NCBI RefSeq assembly: GCF_900107305.1
Contig: NZ_FNPL01000004.1
Location: 158,947 to 222,946 of the forward strand
DNA length: 64,000 nucleotides
Source: Thermoactinomyces sp. DSM 45892
Lineage (GTDB): Bacteria > Bacillota > Bacilli > Thermoactinomycetales > Thermoactinomycetaceae
Direction of reading: 5' to 3'
Shown: positions 7,601 to 15,056 of the stretch, one piece after another
How the letters are laid out: every line of letters starts with the position of its first letter
How positions within the stretch are numbered: position 1 is the first letter of the stretch
Position numbers and translations under genes: made by a program
Notes under the pieces: generated by a model
Seen by the model: only the letters and a program-made list of their open reading frames with translations
Databases searched by the model: none
What the model was told of the DNA's origin: nothing

Positions 7601-8842
7601 ATGAGGATCGCATTTACTCGATCAGTAGATATCGGACAGGCGCAACCTTTTTTACGAAATATTCGAACGTATGTTCAGGATAAAGAACATCGGATCAAAC
7701 TCTTCTATACAGATGGTGAATGCAATCAAGAGATGTTTCCGGGGGAGATGGAGAAAGTACCGACTGATGTCTCCTGTGAAATACTCGTTGAAAAAATCAT
7801 GGATTGGAAAGCAGATGTTGTGATATCGATCTCCCTCCCAGATGATAATAGCTTGCGCGATGCATGTGTGAAGGAAATCTTGATGGAGAAGCATCAGATT
7901 CCGATGATTATGCACTCGATGGAAGCGACCGCGATCATGTGTAATAAGTGGGAGACGAAGGGATTTTTACGTAATTTGGGATACGCCGTTACAGATGGGT
8001 TCTTAATTCAGGGTGATTTAATAAACGATCGGGGTATTCGATACCACTCCTATCGCGATTTCATTTTTAATAAAGTGCAGAAAATGGGCTTCCCGATTAT
8101 CGTGAAACCACTGTGGGACTCGATGTCCTGTGGCATTCAGATTATGGATACGATGGAGGAACTGCGGGATTATATAACCACGAATCCCCCAACGGCTGAT
8201 GTGTTAGTAGAGCAATTTATCGAGGGAGAGTTATTCGGGATCGAAGTACTCGGTTGTGATGGGCATTATCGTTGCCAACCGTTGGTAAGGAAGTGTTCAA
8301 ACTCAGTTCGTAACCTATTTCCATTTGATCACCTCCGATTTGCTCCTTTTACCAATGAATCTTATCCGATTCAAGAATTGGAGGAAATGGTTTTAAATAT
8401 TGCCTCTAAATTAGAGGTAAGTGGTTCAATCGATGTAGAATTAATATATAAGGACGGAATTTTTTACATCATCGAGATCAATCCCCGAATCTCCGGGATG
8501 ACGAATCTGTCGTCTGCTGTTTCCGGACATAATGCGTTCCAATGCCTTCTGGAAATGGCAGAGGGCGAATGGGTGAATCAGTATCGCCTACCGAAGAAGG
8601 ATCGATTTGTAGCTGAGTTTCCGTTGGAGAATATGACGCCTACTATTGCGGAGCGGACGTTAAACCGGGATGATGTGGTTCATGTAAGCTTTAATCGTTA
8701 TCATGACGGTAGAACGCAGTACAAGATGATGCTTAGCGCGATAGATGCGGAAGATTGTTTCTCGAAATTAATGGGGTTAAATGAAGAAAATAAGATCGTT
8801 CCAACTCATATTATCGAGGAATTACGATGCAGTATGACGTAA
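7601..8842 (+). CDS. ATP-grasp ligase, D-Ala-D-Ala-ligase-like
   Basis: The 413-residue protein is only distantly related to the tandem pair. It has FPIIVKPLWDSMSCG as the ATP-binding strand, VEQFIEGE as the hinge acid, and a classical EINPRISG metal-binding end, which the tandem pair lacks (EVGAR there). ATP-grasp ligases with EINPR include D-alanine ligases and peptide ligases of natural-product pathways. It follows copy 2 by 12 bases with a GAGGTGG site, so coexpression is nearly certain. A perfect hairpin at 8848-8884 follows the gene. Confidence 0.75.
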   Translation: MRIAFTRSVDIGQAQPFLRNIRTYVQDKEHRIKLFYTDGECNQEMFPGEMEKVPTDVSCEILVEKIMDWKADVVISISLPDDNSLRDACVKEILMEKHQIPMIMHSMEATAIMCNKWETKGFLRNLGYAVTDGFLIQGDLINDRGIRYHSYRDFIFNKVQKMGFPIIVKPLWDSMSCGIQIMDTMEELRDYITTNPPTADVLVEQFIEGELFGIEVLGCDGHYRCQPLVRKCSNSVRNLFPFDHLRFAPFTNESYPIQELEEMVLNIASKLEVSGSIDVELIYKDGIFYIIEINPRISGMTNLSSAVSGHNAFQCLLEMAEGEWVNQYRLPKKDRFVAEFPLENMTPTIAERTLNRDDVVHVSFNRYHDGRTQYKMMLSAIDAEDCFSKLMGLNEENKIVPTHIIEELRCSMT

Positions 8843-8847
8843 TAAGA

Positions 8848-8884
8848 ATAGATGGGACTATGAATCCAATCTAGTCCCATCTAT
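8848..8884 (+). terminator. intercistronic hairpin (possible weak terminator)
   Basis: Thirteen perfect pairs form between 8848-8860 and 8872-8884 with an 11-base loop. There is no run of T after it, so it may stabilise or partly terminate the upstream message instead of ending the operon before the exporter gene. Confidence 0.4.
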
Positions 8885-8910
8885 CTTCATGTAGCGAATT
8901 GAGGTGTAGT

Positions 8911-10137
8911 ATGAAGAGTCTCTTCCGAAATAATTTACAACTATTTCTATTAGCAGATTTAATATGTCAATTTGGCGCTGGGATTACACTTGGAACCTTA
9001 AACTGGCTTGTGCTCGATCATATGGGGAAAAATGAGCTGGTTAGTTATGTGTTTGGTGTAAACGTGGTCTGCGGTTTGTTGATTTCATTCTTTTCTGGAT
9101 TGATCGTCGACCGTTTTGATAAGAAGGCAGTTGTAATCTGGTCCAATGTTTTTCGGATTGCCTTGACACTGATTACGCTGTTGTTATTTTTATTTACCGG
9201 TTTCCACTATAGTTACGTCTTCCTCTTAGCGATCAGCAATGGAATCGGATGGAATATTTACTTTCCAGCTACGAAGGCGCTCCTCCAAAGCATTACGGCA
9301 AAGGGAGGGAATGTGTTAAAAGGAAATTCAGGTGCGGAAATCGCGATGCAAGTAGGGATGTTTTCGGCAGGTGCGGTCGGAGGATTGCTCTATAAAAACC
9401 TAGGATTTAATACGATTTTGATAATTAATATTGTGATGTTTGTCATCGCCAGTTTATTAGTAAAATGGATCTCGGTTGAGACAACTCCAGCTAAAACGGG
9501 GTTAAAACTGGCTCATTTAAAAGAAGACTTTGTGGATGGTTTCAAGTATTTCCGTCATCGTTCCGCGATCTTCTTGCTCGGTATCACGATGTTTATCCCA
9601 TTTGTAGCAGCAGGTTTGATTAATGTGTCGCTCCCGGGCTATGTAAGTACCTTTTTACATGAGGATTCTGTCACATTCGGGCTGATTACCATGTGTTATG
9701 GGATTGGCGCCTGTATCTCCGGTTTGATTATCATGAATCTCTCTTCTAAGATCTCGCGAAAAGGGTTAGTGCTTGCTGGGTTCATTATCGCGATCCTCTG
9801 CGGGGGACTCATGTTTGTAAATCACAGTGTTGCGATCGCTTGCTTTAATAACATGATGTTTGGATTCTGCGGCTCGGGGATTCGGATCATTATGTATTCG
9901 GAAGTGATGGAAAAACTGCCGTCTGAATACATCGGTAGAGCGATGTCGATCTGGAATGTGATTGGAATGGCCTTACAAATCGGCTGTACGTATGTAGTAG
10001 GGAAATCGATGGATGTATGGGGTGCGCAGTACGGCTTCTTAATCCTATCAAGTGTGATGATGCTTGGTTTTCTCATCTATGGTCTCTCGAACCGAATGGG
10101 TAAGAAGAGTAGCAGTAGTAGCACAATGGCTGGATAG
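8911..10137 (+). CDS. MFS transporter (probable exporter)
   Basis: The protein has about 408 residues and twelve predicted membrane segments. A cytoplasmic loop with VDRFDKKAVV follows the second segment, as in drug/metabolite exporters of the major facilitator superfamily. ATG at 8911 is preferred over TTG at 8899 because GAGGTG (8901-8906) sits correctly before it. Its place inside the ATP-grasp cluster suggests export of the product and self-protection. It could equally import a precursor. The substrate is not predictable. Confidence 0.8.
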   Translation: MKSLFRNNLQLFLLADLICQFGAGITLGTLNWLVLDHMGKNELVSYVFGVNVVCGLLISFFSGLIVDRFDKKAVVIWSNVFRIALTLITLLLFLFTGFHYSYVFLLAISNGIGWNIYFPATKALLQSITAKGGNVLKGNSGAEIAMQVGMFSAGAVGGLLYKNLGFNTILIINIVMFVIASLLVKWISVETTPAKTGLKLAHLKEDFVDGFKYFRHRSAIFLLGITMFIPFVAAGLINVSLPGYVSTFLHEDSVTFGLITMCYGIGACISGLIIMNLSSKISRKGLVLAGFIIAILCGGLMFVNHSVAIACFNNMMFGFCGSGIRIIMYSEVMEKLPSEYIGRAMSIWNVIGMALQIGCTYVVGKSMDVWGAQYGFLILSSVMMLGFLIYGLSNRMGKKSSSSSTMAG

Positions 10138-10149
10138 GGGGATACAGAT

Positions 10150-10731
10150 ATGATAGCAAAGCTCAAAGAAGAAAGCCCACCTTTGATTTGTTGCTTTTGT
10201 GGTGCTAGAACGGGTAACGATCCCATGTGGATGGAACAAGCCGAGATAGCAGGAAGAAAGCTAGCAGAGGCTGGCTTCGGTATCGTGTATGGTGGTGGTA
10301 CCGTTGGAATGATGGGGAGATTAGCAGATGAGGTAGCAGTTAGCGGTGGCAGGGTCGTAGGGGTTTTGCCTGATTTCCTCAAGCATCAAGAGGCGGAAGG
10401 CAGGGCACGAGCCTCTACGATCTTTACCCAAAGCATGCATGAGCGAAAAAATACAATGTATCAATTAGCATCCGGCTTCTTAGCTATGCCGGGTGGAATC
10501 GGTACCTTTGATGAACTATGTGAGACGATTGCATGGTTAAAGATTGGCATACATGAAGCCCCTCTCTATATATGGAATATCCATCATTTTTTTGATCCGT
10601 TTATCCTGTTGCTTGATAATTTGAAGCATCACGGCTTTTTGAACGATGATGATATGACCAAAGTAAAGATTGTCGATGACATTGATACGATTGTTTCTTC
10701 ATTAAAGGGAGCAATTTCCATTCATAAATAG
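10150..10731 (+). CDS. LOG-family nucleoside 5'-monophosphate phosphoribohydrolase
   Basis: The 193-residue protein has the LOG signature: VYGGGTVGMMG near residues 47-56, the ERK arginine (Arg99), and PGGIGTFDE (114-122) with the catalytic glutamate. LOG enzymes cut the N-glycosidic bond of nucleoside monophosphates, releasing the free base and ribose 5-phosphate (known for cytokinin activation and for bacterial pyrimidine or purine nucleotides). Beside a predicted cytidylate hydroxymethylase it would release a hydroxymethylated pyrimidine base, like the unrelated-in-name MilB and BcmB steps. That parallel is inference. It starts 12 bases after the exporter gene. Confidence 0.8.
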   Translation: MIAKLKEESPPLICCFCGARTGNDPMWMEQAEIAGRKLAEAGFGIVYGGGTVGMMGRLADEVAVSGGRVVGVLPDFLKHQEAEGRARASTIFTQSMHERKNTMYQLASGFLAMPGGIGTFDELCETIAWLKIGIHEAPLYIWNIHHFFDPFILLLDNLKHHGFLNDDDMTKVKIVDDIDTIVSSLKGAISIHK

Positions 10732-10760
10732 TAAATTTCCTGACTTAGTGGAGGTACACG

Positions 10761-11975
10761 ATGATAACGAATCAAAATATAGTGATTATGAACCGATGGA
10801 GCGATGATTACGGAAACTATGCGATTCTCCTTGATCATCATCAGAATAACGTTTCCTATATCGTAAATGCGGGTGGTGCGGTGTATCTAAAGAACCATCC
10901 AGAGATTCCTAACTATGCACAAGTAGTGAATGATTTGAAAGATGTAGAAGAAGTAAGTGAGGCCATGGATCGTATCATAAGTCGATTTGGCAAGGTTGAT
11001 GTTCTCATCGCATTATCGGAAAATGATATTTTGGTTGCGGGGAAAATGAGAGATCGTTATTCGATTCAAGGGATGGGTTTACAAGATACCTTGCGATTTA
11101 TTGATAAAGTGGAGATGAAAAAGAGTTTTGCCGGTACGAAGGTTGCGGTTCCGCGATATTTAGAGGATTTGACGGAAAAGAGTTTGCTTGATTTCGTATC
11201 GGGGACTGGATTTCCTATTGTGCTAAAGCCGAGAACAGGGGCAGCTAGTGCAGGAGTCAAGATTATCTCTGATATGGAACAGCTTACAGCTGCGATGAAA
11301 GAGATTGATATTCATACCTATGAGTGTGAGGAATATATCGAGGGTCCTATTTTTCATATGGATGGTATTATGAAAAACGGAGAGCTTGTCTTTGTAAAGA
11401 CATCGCGCTATCTAAACACATGCTATGAATATACACTAGGAAAATCAGTTGGTTCCATCATCATTTCCGATGAGCAGAGATCGCAGAAATTTGCTGACTT
11501 TACGGAAGAGGTGATGAAGACCCTTCAGCTGGAAAACGGTGTGTTTCATCTAGAGGCCATTCTACGAGATGGGGATGAGCCTGTATTTCTAGAGTTAGGT
11601 GCACGTCAAGGTGGTGGGGAAGTAGTACCGCTCATGAGACTCCTATATGATGTGGACTTAGTGAGGGCACTTTTCCAATCCCAACTGGGCGAAGAAATTG
11701 AAGTAGCTCCTAGGAAGACGCCTTTCGTATCTGGATTCTTGTTATTTCCTGAGCCGAAAGAGGTACCTTGTAAAGTGGTGAAGGTATCTACAGTAGAAGG
11801 CTTATCTACACTCTCCTATCAATATATTCCAGAAGTAGATTCGATTCTGGACGGTAAGGGTGGGTACTATTTTAACGCTGGTAAATTTGCCTTTATCGGA
11901 CGTGAAGAAGACATCGAATCGGATCTTCTCAGAGCCATGAACGAATATGAAATCGTAACAGAGCCAATCTCATAA
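10761..11975 (+). CDS. ATP-grasp ligase, fourth of the cluster
   Basis: The 404-residue protein has an N-terminal pre-ATP-grasp domain, FPIVLKPRTGAASAG as the ATP-binding strand, CEEYIEGP as the hinge, and FHLEAIL with FLELGARQGGG as metal ligands. It is divergent from the other three ligases. ATP-grasp proteins of this type make amide or peptide bonds through an acyl phosphate. It starts with ATG after GTGGAGG, 29 bases behind the LOG gene, and is the last gene of the cluster, ending at a strong terminator. Confidence 0.8.
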   Translation: MITNQNIVIMNRWSDDYGNYAILLDHHQNNVSYIVNAGGAVYLKNHPEIPNYAQVVNDLKDVEEVSEAMDRIISRFGKVDVLIALSENDILVAGKMRDRYSIQGMGLQDTLRFIDKVEMKKSFAGTKVAVPRYLEDLTEKSLLDFVSGTGFPIVLKPRTGAASAGVKIISDMEQLTAAMKEIDIHTYECEEYIEGPIFHMDGIMKNGELVFVKTSRYLNTCYEYTLGKSVGSIIISDEQRSQKFADFTEEVMKTLQLENGVFHLEAILRDGDEPVFLELGARQGGGEVVPLMRLLYDVDLVRALFQSQLGEEIEVAPRKTPFVSGFLLFPEPKEVPCKVVKVSTVEGLSTLSYQYIPEVDSILDGKGGYYFNAGKFAFIGREEDIESDLLRAMNEYEIVTEPIS

Positions 11976-11980
11976 TAAGG

Positions 11981-12043
11981 AAGACACCGCTTTGCTTCGG
12001 TTAGTTTTGGCTAATCATTTTGAAGTGGGTGTCTTTTCTTTTT
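11981..12043 (+). terminator. intrinsic terminator of the ATP-grasp cluster
   Basis: AAGACACC (11981-11988) pairs with GGTGTCTT (12028-12035), and an inner GGTTAG/CTAATC pair extends the structure. It is followed by TTTCTTTTTT. This marks the end of the accessory cluster. Confidence 0.8.
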
Positions 12044-12067
12044 TATATGGAAAATAAAAAAACTGAA

Positions 12068-12096
12068 TGAATGACCACTCATTTTTGTGTTACAAT
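12068..12096 (+). promoter_or_regulatory. candidate TetR/FadR-type operator with the fadF promoter
   Basis: TGAATGACCACTCATTTT (12068-12085) fits the TGAATGA-N4-TCATTCA plan of the B. subtilis FadR (YsiA) operator in both half-sites with two mismatches at the end. TACAAT (12091-12096) just downstream can serve as the -10 element, so binding would block RNA polymerase. A similar palindrome precedes the thiolase gene. Confidence 0.45.
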
Positions 12097-12168
12097 GGAA
12101 CCAATTAGTAATGGTAAGATTATATATAGTCGCCGTAAATGAAATGTTTTGAAAGGAGCGGGCTAGCC

Positions 12169-14238
12169 ATGTCTACGTTACAAATTTTCAATATCATTGC
12201 ACTTATTGCAGTAGCTAGTTATGCGTTTACCTTGTTTGGCTATGTGGTTTATCAACGTTATCAGTACATTCGATTGGGCAAACCGATTGAATTCGAATTG
12301 AACTTTGGGGAACGCTTCCGTGAGATTTTAATTAATGTATTTGGGCAAAAGAAGCTTTTTAAAGATATGAAAAGCGGAATCATGCACACCGTTATGTTTT
12401 ATGGGTTTATTATTATCCAGTTTGGAGCGATTGACCTTTTTTGGAAGGGCTTACAACCGGGTGGTCATCTACCTTTAGGGCCTGTTTATGGGGTTTTCAC
12501 TTTCTTGCAAGAAATCACAACGTTCCTCGTGTTGATCGCCACGATTTACGCGTTTCATCGTAGATATGTAGAGAAGCTTGCACGTCTGAAGCGTAATTTA
12601 AAATCAGGTCTGGTTATCATCTTCTTAACTTCGCTGATGTTTTCGATCCTGATGGGTGGGGCTTTTGAACAGATTGCTCTCCAACATCCATCTAGTTGGG
12701 CCACACCGATTTCATCTATATTGGCGATGCCGTTTTCGGGACTGTCAGCAGGTGTAGCAGAGGCGATATTCTATGTTTTTTGGTGGATGCATGCACTCGT
12801 ACTCTTTACTTTCATGGTGTACGTACCACAATCTAAGCATTTCCACTTGTTAATGGGGCCTGTAAATGTCTTTATGAAACGTCAGCAACCCCCGGGTAAA
12901 CTTTCATTAATTAATTTTGAAGATGAGACAGTAGAAGAGTATGGAGTCGGGAAAGTTACCGATTTTAACCAAAAACAATTGATCGACTTGTATGCTTGTG
13001 TGGAATGTGGTCGTTGTACGAATATGTGTCCTGCTTCTGGGACTGGTAAGATGTTATCTCCGATGCAGTTAATCGTGAAGCTACGGGATCACTTAACGGA
13101 ACAAGGGGCGGCGATTACACAAAAAGCGCCTTGGGTACCACAAGTTGCTTTTTCGAATGCGAACCAAGCAGCGTTAGAAGCAGCGGTCGGAGAGAGTGGC
13201 CCTGCGATGATCGGGGATGTCATTACAGAGCAAGAGATTTGGGCTTGTACCACTTGCCGAAACTGTGAAGACCAATGTCCAGTTATGAACGAGCATGTAG
13301 ATAAGATTATCGATATGCGTCGCCATCTCGTGATGACACAAGGGAAGATGAGTGCGGAAGCAGGTCGTGCTTTCTCCAATATCGAGAAGCAAGGCAATCC
13401 GTGGGGAATTAGTAAAAAAGACCGTGACAAATGGGTGGCAGATGCAGAAGTACCGGTGCCAACGGTAAAAGAGGAGAAGGAATTCGAATATCTCTTCTTT
13501 GTAGGTTCTATGGGTGCCTATGATATGAGAAGCCAAAAAATCGCTCGAACCCTAGTGAAACTCCTTACCCAAGCGGGTGTGAAATTCGCGATTCTCGGAA
13601 ACAAGGAGAAAAACTCTGGTGACACACCTCGACGTATGGGGAATGAATTCTTGTTCCAGCAACTGGCAGAAGATAATATCAAACAGTTCCAAAAGAATAA
13701 CGTTAAGAAGATTATTACCATTGACCCACACGCGTACAACGCCTTTAAAAACGAGTATCCAGACCTTGGCTTGGAAGCGGAAGTGTATCATCATTCCGAA
13801 GTACTAGCAGATCTCATCTCAGATGGACGTCTCGTTCCAAGTAAGACGCTAACTGAACGTATCACTTATCATGATTCTTGCTATCTTGGACGCTATAACG
13901 ATATCTACTCCGCCCCGCGTTTCATCCTAAGTAAGATTCCGGGGATTGATTTGGTAGAGATGAAGCGTAGCTTTGAAGATGCGATGTGCTGTGGGGCAGG
14001 TGGTGGCATGATGTGGATGGAAGAGCACGAAGGAACACGTGTGAACGTTGCACGTACCGAGCAAGCACTTGAAACCAAGCCGACGATGATTGGTAGTGCT
14101 TGTCCATACTGCTTAACCATGTTGTCAGATGGAACGAAAGCAAGAGAAGTAGAGGAGTCGGTTCAAACACTTGATGTTGCGGAAATACTTGCTCTCTCTA
14201 TTGAATTTACGATTGATCAAGAAGAGCAGGCCTCCTAA
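12169..14238 (+). CDS. fadF: FadF-type iron-sulfur membrane protein (heterodisulfide reductase-related, ETF oxidation)
   Basis: The protein has 689 residues from ATG 12169, chosen because AAAGGAG (12152-12158) fits it and not ATG 12139. About six membrane helices form a NarI-like N-terminal part. Two [4Fe-4S] motifs follow, CVECGRCTNMCP (from about residue 277) and CTTCRNCEDQCP (from about 360). Two CCG-type cysteine regions come last (CCGAGGGMMW; CPYC). This is the layout of B. subtilis FadF (YwjF), thought to pass electrons from electron-transfer flavoprotein of beta-oxidation to the quinone pool. As in Bacillus it lies upstream of acyl-CoA dehydrogenase, rpoE and pyrG genes. Confidence 0.85.
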   Translation: MSTLQIFNIIALIAVASYAFTLFGYVVYQRYQYIRLGKPIEFELNFGERFREILINVFGQKKLFKDMKSGIMHTVMFYGFIIIQFGAIDLFWKGLQPGGHLPLGPVYGVFTFLQEITTFLVLIATIYAFHRRYVEKLARLKRNLKSGLVIIFLTSLMFSILMGGAFEQIALQHPSSWATPISSILAMPFSGLSAGVAEAIFYVFWWMHALVLFTFMVYVPQSKHFHLLMGPVNVFMKRQQPPGKLSLINFEDETVEEYGVGKVTDFNQKQLIDLYACVECGRCTNMCPASGTGKMLSPMQLIVKLRDHLTEQGAAITQKAPWVPQVAFSNANQAALEAAVGESGPAMIGDVITEQEIWACTTCRNCEDQCPVMNEHVDKIIDMRRHLVMTQGKMSAEAGRAFSNIEKQGNPWGISKKDRDKWVADAEVPVPTVKEEKEFEYLFFVGSMGAYDMRSQKIARTLVKLLTQAGVKFAILGNKEKNSGDTPRRMGNEFLFQQLAEDNIKQFQKNNVKKIITIDPHAYNAFKNEYPDLGLEAEVYHHSEVLADLISDGRLVPSKTLTERITYHDSCYLGRYNDIYSAPRFILSKIPGIDLVEMKRSFEDAMCCGAGGGMMWMEEHEGTRVNVARTEQALETKPTMIGSACPYCLTMLSDGTKAREVEESVQTLDVAEILALSIEFTIDQEEQAS

Positions 14239-14287
14239 TAAGACTATAGACCATTGATAAATCTGCACACGTTAGGGGTGAACACCG

Positions 14288-14458
14288 ATGCATGTACGCA
14301 AAATTTCTGATAAAGGTCAAATCGTGATTCCGAGTGAGATTCGCCGAAAGTTAGAGATGAACGAGGGGGATCAGATCGCGTTTATCGAGACGAAAAAAGG
14401 TAATCTTTTGTTGGTAAATGTGAATAAGATTATGATTGATGAGGTTCAAGAGCTTTGA
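14288..14458 (+). CDS. AbrB/SpoVT-domain protein, 56 residues
   Basis: An ATG with AGGGGTG 7 bases before it opens a 56-codon frame. Its first half, MHVRKISDKGQIVIPSEI followed by RRKLEMNEGDQI, is a textbook SpoVT-AbrB swapped-hairpin DNA-binding domain, ending with a short C-terminal tail (VQEL). Such proteins are small transition-state regulators or antitoxins. No toxin gene follows, since the next 590 bases are non-coding. It lies 49 bases after fadF and may be read through from it. Confidence 0.85.
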   Translation: MHVRKISDKGQIVIPSEIRRKLEMNEGDQIAFIETKKGNLLLVNVNKIMIDEVQEL

Positions 14459-14504
14459 TCGTTAGTTAGGCACAAATGATTTAGCCTGTTGGGACAATCC
14501 GGGG

Positions 14505-14820
14505 GCATGTGTCTATCCACAGCTCAAATAGTAAGTCTGCGAAGATGTGGAAAAGCAAGTCCGCTCCATCCTTCTTCGCTTCGGGCAAGTGGCAAAACTC
14601 GCAAAAAACGCTCAGACATTGCCACAAAACGCCCTTGCTACGAAGGACTACGCTAAGTAGGCTTACTAACCTCGCAGTGGCTAGACACATTGCTCCTAGT
14701 TTGTTCTCATTTGGTGCTAATCAGATGTTTTTCTAAATTGCTTTCTTATGAAGGGATAAAAGCTTTATGGAGGAGCGGATTTGCTTTTCTACATCTCTGC
14801 GGATCGGTATTAGAGCAGTG
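14505..14820. repeat. structured non-coding element with imperfect inverted ends (dispersed repeat copy B plus inverted copy C)
   Basis: The left arm (14521-14567) and the reverse complement of 14771-14816 share nearly all of a 28-base block, for example GAAAAGCAAGTCCGCTCC against GAAAAGCAAATCCGCTCC. The left arm is also repeated at 4895-4938. Between the arms, 14568-14650 can fold by itself: TCCTTCTTCG with CGAAGGA, and GTGGCAA with TTGCCAC. Open frames in it are short and unlike proteins. It fills most of the 590-base gap between the AbrB-like gene and the thiolase promoter. It could be a MITE-like or REP-like element, or an RNA. Confidence 0.6.
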
Positions 14821-14932
14821 ATCGAATAGACCCTCCGGCCCTCTATTACCCAACCTGCCAAAGTTACTTTTTCCTTTCCTTTCTTTCTCTTTTTAAGTCA
14901 TCCAATCCTTATTAGACCGAAATGAAATACTA

Positions 14933-14961
14933 TTGTAAATACAAATTCAATCCTGTATTCT
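14933..14961 (+). promoter_or_regulatory. candidate promoter of the beta-oxidation operon
   Basis: TTGTAA (14933-14938) and TATTCT (14956-14961) have a 17-base spacer. The cre site and TetR-type operator lie directly downstream, which suits repression by roadblock. Confidence 0.4.
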
Positions 14962-14965
14962 TAAC

Positions 14966-14981
14966 TTGTAAGCGTTTGCAA
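14966..14981 (+). promoter_or_regulatory. cre site for CcpA
   Basis: TTGTAAGCGTTTGCAA fits the catabolite-responsive element consensus WTGNAANCGNWNNCAW at every defined position. It lies just downstream of the likely -10 box, where CcpA binding represses. Carbon catabolite repression of the fatty-acid operon is expected from B. subtilis mmg and fad operons. Confidence 0.6.
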
Positions 14982-15000
14982 ATTTGTTGCAATCCAAAAA

Positions 15001-15018
15001 TGAACGAACGCTCGGTCA
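15001..15018 (+). promoter_or_regulatory. palindromic TetR-type operator
   Basis: TGAACGAACGCTCGGTCA is an imperfect palindrome (14 of 18 positions symmetric) with half-sites TGANCGA and TCGNTCA four bases apart. The same architecture occurs before fadF. It lies 39 bases before the thiolase start. The likely ligand-responsive repressor is the TetR protein encoded at 20437. Confidence 0.5.
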
Positions 15019-15056
15019 ATGGAAGCCATTGGGAATTCATCTGGAGGTGTATGTTT

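Noticed and set aside
14481..14736. Two overlapping ORFs (69 and 75 residues) on both strands
   Set aside because: They lie inside the inverted-repeat element, are antisense to each other, and have no ribosome sites or protein-like patterns.
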